Assembly (NCBI GenBank): GCA_038277395.1 | Contig: CM076196.1 | Location: forward strand, 95,734,385-95,798,384 | Direction: 5' to 3' | DNA length: 64,000 bases | DNA from: Dryocosmus kuriphilus | Lineage: Eukaryota; Arthropoda; Insecta; Hymenoptera; Cynipidae | Shown here: in pieces, positions 57,158 through 64,000 of the stretch | How positions within the stretch are numbered: position 1 is the stretch's first letter | Layout of the letters: every line of letters begins with the position of its first letter | The notes under the pieces: generated by a model | Databases searched by the model: none | What the model was told of the DNA's origin: nothing | The model's input: the letters and a program-made list of their open reading frames with translations, nothing else | Made by a program: the position numbers and the translations under genes

Positions 57158-59250
57158 TCCCTTTTGAAATGGCCTGGCATTTACAATAAAAATAATTTGA
57201 ATCCTTTAATCTTTCATCCGTGCTCGCATGTTCTGAATTCGAATTTTTCCCTGAATTTACTGTATTGTTAGGTTTATATGTATTATTATACCCTGAATTC
57301 TGATTTTTATTTCCATAATTTGGCTTTTGGGAATTTTTGTTTTTATTTTCCTCCTCGGAATTTTCCGCTTTTTCATTCGGGAATTCTATCGTCGGGTTAT
57401 TCAGATTTTGGTTTGAACCCGATGCTGCTTGGTTAAATTGGGTCATCATCTAGTTGTAGGGCTTGAAATTGAATCTTGGGATATTATTTGGAAATCTGGT
57501 GTGAATTCCAGGTGGGAATGTGGGTGTGAAACTAGGTCTTCGATTTTGTTGGAATTGTGACTGGTACGGCAAGAAAGGAAATCCGAAGGGTAGGAATGGA
57601 TAACGATTTTTGAATGGCTTTTTCCCCTGATTATTATCATTTTTCCCATCGCTACTTTCCCTTTTATCCTCCTTATTGGACTCCGCGTTATTTTAATCTC
57701 CGTTTCTCTTTTTTCGTTTTTGTCCTTCTTAGGTTCCGTGATTTGTAATATTTGTCCCCTAATTTTTGACTTTGCTAGCTCCGTCTCCCATTCCTATCCG
57801 AAGTCCTCTAATTCTTCGAATGTTTTAAAATCGTTCCTTTTTATGTACATTTTGTTCTCTATTCGGAGATTTTCGTATGTCCGGCGCAGTTCCCATTCTA
57901 AACTCTTTCCAGGGTACAATTTGGTAAACAACTTTCTAATTTCTGTTAAATATGAATGAATATCTTGCGCCCTTTTTTGATTGCAAAATTTTATTTTTTG
58001 CTTGGCTTCCTCTAAGAATTTCTCGTCTAAATACGCGCTTTTAAAATCCTCCAGAAAATCTTATAAGTTTTTCCAAGAGTTTTTGTGGATGTTGCACCAA
58101 TCGCGAGCATCTTGTATAAAATCGCGTCTAGATTCTCTAGGACGTCTCGTTCATCTATTTTGTAACCCCGTTTAAACGTTTTCAGATCCTCGAGAAAATT
58201 GGATGGACTATCCTCTTTATTCTTCTTGAATTTTACTGGCCAGTTTATCATAATTTGGAATGGCGTTTGAATCATTCCAAAAGGGAAAAAACTTGCTTGG
58301 ACTGCTTCGTTATTTCTGTTTTCGGGTTCGTATTTGCTTTCCGACTTCTCTCTATAGCTACGCGACTGTATTCGACCTTTCTCTTGTTGTCAATATTCTG
58401 CGAAATTTGTTTCGGTTAGCAATAAAATTGTACTCTTGATTGTCGCTAGGTTCATGTTCTCTAGAATTAATTTCTGTTTGGCCTCTGTTATTTACAAATT
58501 TGTTTTCAAAATTACTAATTGGTTCTTGTAACCTTTGCTGAAGGTTAAACTGTATCGACTGTCTACGACGCGTTTCGTTTCTTTTCTTTCTAGGTACATA
58601 TTCTGATTTTTCCCTATCTACCGATTCTTTAACGAATGAGGTATGGACCTGTGGGTTTAAATTTTGTTTCATGGATTTTGCTTTTTCCGCTTTTTGTCTA
58701 AAAAATATTTCCCTTTGCCTATCCATGAATTCATTATACTCCGCACTGTCCAAGATTTCATCGGTCTCTAACACAAATTGAGTATTGTTTTCCAAGAAGG
58801 AGTAAACTTCAAAAGTCCTGTCGTTAATTATTTTTAAGCTAGTGACTCGTATGGGTTATCTATACTCATTGTTTGTCTGTTCGGGATATCTAAACTTTTT
58901 CGAGATTTTCCCATCTGTGGAATTTCGGTATTATTTTTAGAAAAGCTTCTACCTCGTCCCACAGGTCGGTTAAATGTTTTTGGTATTGTTCTTGTACTTT
59001 TCTGTAATGATTCCCCCCTATTCTGAGCTTGTGGCGTAACTGCCAAATTTTCTCGGTTCGTTTCCGTAACTGGTTGTGCCGCTGCACCTTTCCAGTCTAG
59101 GCTGTCATGGCCAGTTTCAATGTTACATCGTGTATTCATTTTCGTGTTCAATATTTTTATTTTCCCCGATCTCAATTTCATTAAATTTAATTTCAATTTT
59201 CGTTATTCAGGCTTCCTTAGTTGCCCACCCTGTAGTGCTTGTGGTTGCTT
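57100..59250 (-). pseudogene. gag of the gypsy element
   Basis: Pieces at 59196-58834, 58795-58358, 58275-58027 and 57449-57160 lie in several frames. The N-part is basic and Ser/Asn-rich (VGRGRSFSKNNTE). The middle has NFLEDLKTFKRGYKIDERD, a capsid-like helix region. The C-part is an Asn/Lys-rich linker that leads to a broken zinc-knuckle-like CKCQ…C. Gag would assemble the particle and bind RNA. Stops and shifts leave no intact product. Confidence 0.65.
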
Positions 59251-59990
59251 GGGCTTGACAGCCACGGGCACTACCCTACTATGTGTGTATTTATGCATAT
59301 TATGAACACCCTATATATATATATATAAACTCGATCCGATTCCGTTTTATAACCCTACCAAGTAAATGTATTTTATTTTTAGACACCTTGTATAATCTTT
59401 TTTACGATGGTTTTTCAAATAATATTTTAAATCAAAATCTTACTTGTGAAAGTAATTATTTCGATTTCGAAAATATGCTTATTTTCGTTCCCTGACCCTT
59501 TGTTTGGAAAGTACCGCGCGTGACGTTCGAGACCTCGGTACGCTTGACCGCTGACGCTTGACGCCTTCCCGTGGGTTCAAATATCCTGTTACGCTCGGCG
59601 ACTCGAAATTTTCAATTCAACTACTGTCTATAATTTCACTCTCTTTTCGGTTTCTGAATTTTCCCTGGTTTCTAAATTTTCCATGGTTTCTAAATTTTCC
59701 CATCCATTTCACCACTTTTAATTTATACCTTTAACAACCTTCACGACTGTCAAACTTCCCGATTTCTCGACTTTATTAATTTGGTTTCGTTTTCACTTCC
59801 TGTTAGGTTTTTTCCCCATATTTCACAAGTTTTCACTTTTCCAAATCACAAAAAATTCGAGGCATAACAAATTACACCTCCCATTAATCAGTTCAGTTTC
59901 AATACACATTATAAATAGCATGGCACAAAATCAGAAATCATGGTACTATTTAAGAGATCATATAGCATTAAAACAAAATCATGGTATATG

Positions 59991-61171
59991 CAGTCTGTTC
60001 CACAAGACAAGGTACGCGTTTTCTCGAAAAGTTTCAAAGAGTTTTTTCCTTTCTTTTTTGGCCTGACTGCACGTTTGAAGGGCTAAGGCGGAACCGCTGA
60101 TTCGCTTCATTCTCGTTCGAAGTGTAAGATATTGCACAAGATTGCGCAATGAGTGCTGTATACGCTAAACGTTTTGAGGCTGTGTTTTTGTGCACCAATA
60201 AAAAAGCTTAAAAAGTCTAAGCACTTCGTGCAAACGTGGGTGGAGCGGTATAGGGACACAGAAGCAGTCGACGATCTGCCGGGAAGGAGAGAAATGCGAG
60301 CAACGTCGAGTAAGGAGGATAGGGCGATCATCGCACTGTTCAAGCGCAACCCAGCTCTGCGGCTGCGCGAAGCCAAAGCTAAGCTAGCGGCGAAGGGGCT
60401 AGAGGTTAGTATAAACACCATAAGACGCAGATGAGCTGAGACAAAAGTGCAGTACCGTAGCACGAGGCAGAAACCCCTGCTCTCAGAGGTTCACATGCAA
60501 AAACGCATGGCGTGGGTTACGGAAAATAATGATCGCGATTGGCCAAATGTAATTTTTTCCGACGAAGCGTCCTTTTGGGCATGGGTTCCCATAAAACGTG
60601 CCTGGTCAGGCTGTGGTGAGCGGTTCCTCCAGCGAACGGTTAAACACCCCATAAAGTTCCATGTTTGGGGATGCTTCTCAAAGCGCGGTTTTGGCTATTT
60701 ACAGCTTTTTGCTGTGAACCTGAGCGCTCAAAGAATACTCAAAATCTACAAACATAGTCTTCTGAAGTCTGCAGGAAACATGTTTGGAGCCAACAATGAG
60801 GTTTGGATCCTTCAAGAGAACAACGACCCTAAGCATCGCAGTCGCCTCTGCACGAGCTGGAAAGCGGAAAATGGCGTCGTGACCTTCGGCTGGCCTTCGC
60901 AATCTCCTGATGCAAACCCAATTGAAAATGTGTGGAGAATCGTTAAGAGAAAACTTGCAGTAAGGCGTGTATTCACCCTTAAGCAGCTCTCTCGACGAAT
61001 TAGAGAGGTATGGCGCTCTCTATCTTCAGAATATGCCGAAAAACTAGTCGAGGGCATGCCCAGAAGGTGCCAGGCCATTATCCAGAATAACGACGATTGG
61101 ACGGTTTATTAAGTAGAGTTTTCTTTGAAACTTTTCGAGAAAACGCGTACCTTGTCTTGTGGAACAGACTG
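59991..61171 (+). mobile_element. Tc1-like transposon nested in the gypsy leader
   Basis: Inverted ends CAGTCTGTTCCACAAGACAA and TTGTCTTGTGGAACAGACTG extend about 50 bp inward to TTTCTCGAAAAGTTTCAAAGA. TA follows the right end (61172-61173); the left outer dinucleotide is TG, probably a mutated TA. At 1181 bp it is close to full length for the family. Confidence 0.9.
60149..61112 (+). pseudogene. Tc1-like DD34E transposase
   Basis: From ATG 60149 the start is MSAVYAKRFEAVFLCTNKKA. A one-base shift near 60205 leads into the main frame: HFVQTWVERYRDTEAVDDLP (helix-turn-helix region), then a TGA at 60432-60434. The catalytic part follows: VIFSDEASFWAW (first Asp), ILQENNDPKH (second Asp replaced by Asn), and SPDANPIENVWRIVKR (Glu, 34 residues on). 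The protein ends at a TAA about 61110. It is almost full length but inactivated by one shift, one stop and one catalytic change. Confidence 0.9.
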
Positions 61172-61360
61172 TACATCAGAAATCATATTAACTTCATCGC
61201 AAATTAAGATCATAAATGTGTGGCGAGGCAAAAGATACACAGCATGAAAATCGGAGTCATGTATGGTGCAAATAGTGTGGAGTTCTGGAGTGGATGTAGT
61301 GTTTTTTCTCTTCTGATTGTGCCCCCTAATCTCGACGGAAAGATAGGAAATTTTATGGGT

Positions 61361-61378
61361 TATTTTGCTCGGGCACCA
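61361..61378 (-). promoter_or_regulatory. Putative tRNA primer-binding site
   Basis: TGGTGCCCGAGCAAAATA on the - strand, 3 bp from the 5' LTR. The leading TGG matches the CCA end of a tRNA; the tRNA species cannot be named from memory. Confidence 0.6.
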
Positions 61379-61381
61379 GGT

Positions 61382-61722
61382 TTAGCGGGGATCGCTAGCC
61401 GAGGAGGGAAAAAGGATGATGACGCTGAGAATTAGGTCAAACACCATTTAAAAAGGCCAGGATGATTAAGAAACATTTAATTCACTTACAGACGGTGCTA
61501 CAATGCGTCGATCTCGATCAGAATGCGATGGTTAAACTTAACACGGGATAACTCCAACGATTCAAAACAATCCAAGTGTTCTTCATGAAGCTTAGAACCA
61601 GACTACTGCATCGCAGGTGAATGGCGAGCCCGGTAGCCGACTGACCGGTCGGGATCCGTCGTAGGTTTCTGACCGGGCTCGGCCGCATCCCCCGCCACCC
61701 ACCTGGTAACGTCCGCGTTACA
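61382..61722 (-). repeat. 5' LTR of the gypsy element (341 bp)
   Basis: In element orientation it starts TGTAACGCGGACGTTACC and ends CTAGCGATCCCCGCTAA. It is followed within 3 bp by the putative primer-binding site. Confidence 0.9.
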
Positions 61723-62097
61723 AATTTAACAGTGAAATCAATTGCTTTAGAGTACAGCATGTGCCAGTTTTCTCTATTAATTTGTTTATAACAATGAAAG
61801 AAATAAAGGAATTTCATCGGCAATGAAATTTTCCGTTCAGCGAGAGTAAATTGACTAATTCTATGTGTTTTTGCGAAAAGATCATTAGATTGGATGAAGT
61901 AGGTAGCTCAAATATAAAAATTTATTTTTTTGCATTTTTAAACTAATATAACAAATTGTTGAAAATCTATTTAAAAAATCGACCTTGACAGATCTCTTAC
62001 GAATTTAATAAGCTTCAATTTAAAAAAAGTTAAAATTGGTTAAGAAATACGATTATGAAACTGTTTGAACCAAAAATTGTCATTTTTCCTCACTGTG
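61723..62097 (-). repeat. Transib right inverted repeat, outer half
   Basis: It starts with the second AATTT (61723-61727), continues the arm (reverse complement of 46654-47030) and ends CACTGTG at 62091-62097. Confidence 0.9.
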
Positions 62098-62102
62098 CGG
62101 CG
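62098..62102. other. Transib target duplication, right copy (CGGCG)
   Basis: Identical to 46649-46653. Confidence 0.85.
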
Positions 62103-62290
62103 ATCACGCCTTGGCTTGGGAGCATGAGGACTCGCGCCACCGATATTCCAGGGGGCCCCATGGAAGGATCGTTTCTTAGTCAAGGTCCCGCAAATCAGAG
62201 ACCCTCAGTTCCCTAAAGCAGCCGCATCTCGCGATACGGTCCCTCTGGTTCACTGGATAAATTCACCTGGATATTTTCACCTGGGGTGCG
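62103..62290 (-). other. GC-rich flank, probably the 5' UTR of the LINE that received Transib
   Basis: It is directly next to the right CGGCG, so at the time of insertion it was contiguous with 46648 and below. The GC content drops sharply at about 62290. On the - strand this would be the leader upstream of the ORF1-like remnant at 46434. No frame is present. Confidence 0.4.
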
Positions 62291-62503
62291 TCAAAACAAA
62301 ATTAGAAGATTTCATCTCCTTTGCTTTATTAAATATTTTTTGGAATACAATTTTTACCCATAAACTACCTTCCAGTAGGTACACTTAAAAAATCCCCTAT
62401 GTAAATATAGCGATATTTTCATACGATAATGGAAATAGAAACGAATGATGTAAGCATTTATATGAACGCACTATATAATATTTAACAAGAAATGATGTTA
62501 CAG

Positions 62504-62560
62504 GTGATGATGAACCCGAAGATGAACCTGCGAGTTCAGTCACACGACTTTCAGTGGAAG
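62504..62560 (+). CDS. ATXN7: Ataxin-7 exon 2
   Basis: A 57-bp exon between acceptor TTACAG and donor GTAGGC. It enters in phase 1 and leaves in phase 1, reading DDEPEDEPASSVTRLSVE. In ataxin-7 relatives an acidic linker and a short VxRL(S/N)xED segment stand at this place, between the PWxxWI motif and the zinc-binding domain. Confidence 0.85.
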
Positions 62561-63173
62561 GTAGGCCTATGATTTCATGTTTTTCTTAAATCTTTTTCTC
62601 GCTTCAGTGATTGAGAACATACAATTTGAAAGATTGTAATTATCGCTGGTAAACAAAATGTGACCTATTCGTGAAATGTAATGTGTCATTTCTAAAGTAG
62701 TTGTGCGAGTTGAATAAGTAATAACCTCCATTTTTTGCCGACAAGTGAGATTTTTGAGATTTTTTGGGTTAAAGCTTATTTAAAAAATTAAAAATCGCGC
62801 TATATAAGTCAGTGTATGAAATTTATTTTACGCGTTTTCAACGCTGATTGTGAAATCCAAGGAACATCTTACTTTTGCAAAAGCATAAATATTTTTCGGG
62901 ATAATCGCAAAAGAACTGAATAAATCTTAAATTGAGAAAATGTTGCCAGTTACAGAATATTCGAAATTTCTCAGGACTTATACATATAAAACTGGTACAA
63001 TTAGCATTAAAATGAGTGAAGAAGCCTGAGATTCCGATGTATATTCTAAGAGGGTGCATGAAATCCACTGCTGTTTTGTGCTTTTATAACCGGGATAAAG
63101 CATCTGAATATAATTTATTCTGCTAATTAATCAAAATGATAAATCAATAAATTGATTTTTGTTTCTTTTCCAG
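62561..63173 (+). other. Intron 2 of the ataxin-7 gene (613 bp)
   Basis: Donor GTAGGC at 62561 and acceptor TTTGTTTCTTTTCCAG ending at 63173. No other feature is seen inside. Confidence 0.75.
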
Positions 63174-63280
63174 ATATTGATTTATACGGCTTCTGTCCAG
63201 AAAGAGATACTTTTTATGGAGTTTTGTTTGTGAAATATGCAACGCCATAGTCAAACCACAAGCCCTAATTCAGCATATGG
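63174..63280 (+). CDS. ATXN7: Ataxin-7 exon 3 (SCA7-type zinc-binding segment), frame disturbed
   Basis: The first half reads DIDLYGFCPERDTFYGV and the second, in another frame, CEICNAIVKPQALIQHM, followed by donor GTATGT at 63281. Together they match the family pattern LxGxCPxxDxFYxVxCxxCxxxVKPQAxxxH, whose Cys/His residues bind zinc. The two halves are offset by a +2/-1 shift inside GAGTTTTGTTTGTG (63219-63232), where a T-run length error is easy. Without a correction the frame stops at TAG 63248. The exon otherwise has good splice sites, so a sequence error or a very recent lesion is likelier than an old pseudogene. The remaining exons lie beyond the window. Confidence 0.8.
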
Positions 63281-63369
63281 GTATGTGTGATTTAGAAATC
63301 TTTATCTAATTGTCTAGTTGCCACCACTATTACTGATTTGGACATTCAAATGATTATTATTATCAAGGG

Positions 63370-63725
63370 ATACAACTCTTGCAATCAGTGTACAACCGTT
63401 ATTGCAATCATATGAAATCAAGTGCAGTCAGCTGTAATCAATCGAAATTCGCCGCGAAATAGCGTAAAATCAAACACAATCCCCTGATACCCACAGCAAT
63501 AACTCGGAATTCCCCGAATAATTTTTTTTAAATCACGTGCAACAGGAAATCAGTTGCAATCACGGACACGTGCATGCAACTGCAATCACTCGGAATTCAC
63601 CGTACATTCTCGTAAAGTTAAGCGAAATCACCTGGTGTCATTTGCAATCACCAGTATTAACTCGAACTTCCCTGCGTAATTACGTGAAGCAATGACTTGC
63701 AATCATGTACATTCTCACGGAATGG
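63370..63725 (+). repeat. Degenerate TGCAATCA/CGGAATTC short repeat
   Basis: TTGCAATCA-like units occur near 63377, 63401, 63553, 63579, 63643 and 63695, alternating with TCGGAATTC/TCGAAATTC (63439, 63507, 63590). It has the same style as the GAAATC array at 10075-12135: an old, drifted short-period array in ataxin-7 intron 3. Confidence 0.65.
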
Positions 63726-64000
63726 TAAATAGTTTTAAAGGGCTTTGATAGTGTATTAACCAAACATAGGTTATAAGCCTCAAAAAGACAATGTAAGTGA
63801 GATAAAGTGCTGACACATAAAAGCAAATTTCTCTGGTTATAATGGGCAAATTAAATTTTTTTCAAAATTCTAAAAAATATGTGCTGCCTAATTTTTTATG
63901 AATGATGGACCTTTTTGACTGTTTTAAGTGGCTAAAAGCAAAAAATTCATTTTTAAGCCTTTTAAAAAAAAATTCGTTCAGAGAGACATTTTTCATTAAT
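63726..64000. other. No gene seen
   Basis: AT-rich intron sequence to the window edge. Confidence 0.4.

Larger units (their letters stand above)
51952..61722 (-). mobile_element. Complete Ty3/gypsy LTR retrotransposon inside the Transib right arm
   Basis: The LTRs at 51952-52305 and 61382-61722 are about 85-90 percent similar by eye. The 5-bp duplication AATTT flanks the element (51947-51951 and 61723-61727). The uninterrupted left Transib arm (TATATAATTTAACAATG, inverted) proves the empty site. The coding order on - is gag, protease, RT, RNase H, integrase, then a short extra ORF. A Tc1-like element is nested in the leader. LTR divergence and many frameshifts make it old. Confidence 0.9.
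46654..62097 (+). mobile_element. Transib transposon (RAG1-related), with nested gypsy and Tc1 elements
   Basis: Ends are CACAGTGAGGAAAAATGACA on the left and its exact complement on the right, flanked by the 5-bp duplication CGGCG (46649-46653 and 62098-62102). CACWRTG termini, which match the V(D)J signal heptamer, and 5-bp GC-rich CGNCG-like targets are hallmarks of Transib. Inside is a degraded transposase with Transib/RAG1 core motifs. Removing the gypsy insertion leaves about 5.7 kb with long inverted arms. A further unidentified block interrupts the gene at 49430-51200. Confidence 0.9.
5986..62503 (+). other. Intron 1 of the ataxin-7 gene (56.5 kb)
   Basis: It is bounded by donor GTAAGT at 5986 and an acceptor ending TTACAG at 62503, joining phase 1 to phase 1. 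Everything between, apart from one likely nested - strand gene, reads as mobile or repetitive DNA. No additional + strand exon with ataxin-7 character was found inside. Alternative first exons cannot be excluded. Confidence 0.75.

Overview
The window is nuclear DNA from an insect-like arthropod with an AT-rich, repeat-crowded genome. Hymenoptera would fit, but that is inference. Evidence for a eukaryote: GT-AG introns with matching phases, tRNA-derived SINE-like boxes, gypsy, mariner, Tc1, hAT, Transib and LINE remnants, a probable nuclear copy of mitochondrial nad4, and an ataxin-7 gene.

Host genes. The backbone is the 5' part of an ataxin-7 gene (SAGA deubiquitinase-module subunit) on the + strand: exon 1 at 5901-5985, exon 2 at 62504-62560, exon 3 at 63174-63280. 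Splice phases fit and the joined product reads like the ataxin-7/SCA7 N-terminus, so almost the whole window is a 56.5-kb first intron filled with mobile DNA. A second, unrecognised four-exon gene with an acidic C-terminal exon seems to lie inside this intron on the - strand (about 19.2-20.7 kb).

Layout. 0-14.3 kb: a 576-bp palindrome, dispersed ~150-bp monomers with GC-rich micro-palindromes, a nad4 NUMT, a foldback element with a 77-bp minisatellite at its apex, and a 2-kb degenerate GAAATC array. 14.7-18.5 kb: two hairpin MITEs and a decayed hAT element containing a LINE 3' end. 19-23.6 kb: the nested gene, a SINE-like copy and a tandem duplication. 23.8-33.1 kb: a decayed gypsy/errantivirus-like element on the - strand with gag, pol (including a second, cellular-type RNase H) and env. 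34-40.8 kb: a G33 run, a 148-aa orphan ORF below a cluster of a repeated ~20-bp motif, and a repeat copy holding a mariner. 41.3-46.6 kb: pieces of an RNase H-bearing LINE around an unidentified 2.9-kb block. 46.65-62.1 kb: a Transib (RAG1-related) transposon with CACAGTG ends and a CGGCG target duplication. Its right inverted repeat is split by a complete gypsy LTR retrotransposon (51952-61722, TSD AATTT), which itself holds a Tc1-like element (59991-61171).

The order of insertions can be read: LINE (plausibly the host), then Transib, then gypsy, then Tc1. Every transposon gene seen has stops, frameshifts or lost catalytic residues, so nothing here looks autonomous today. All calls come from reading the sequence; no database search was run.
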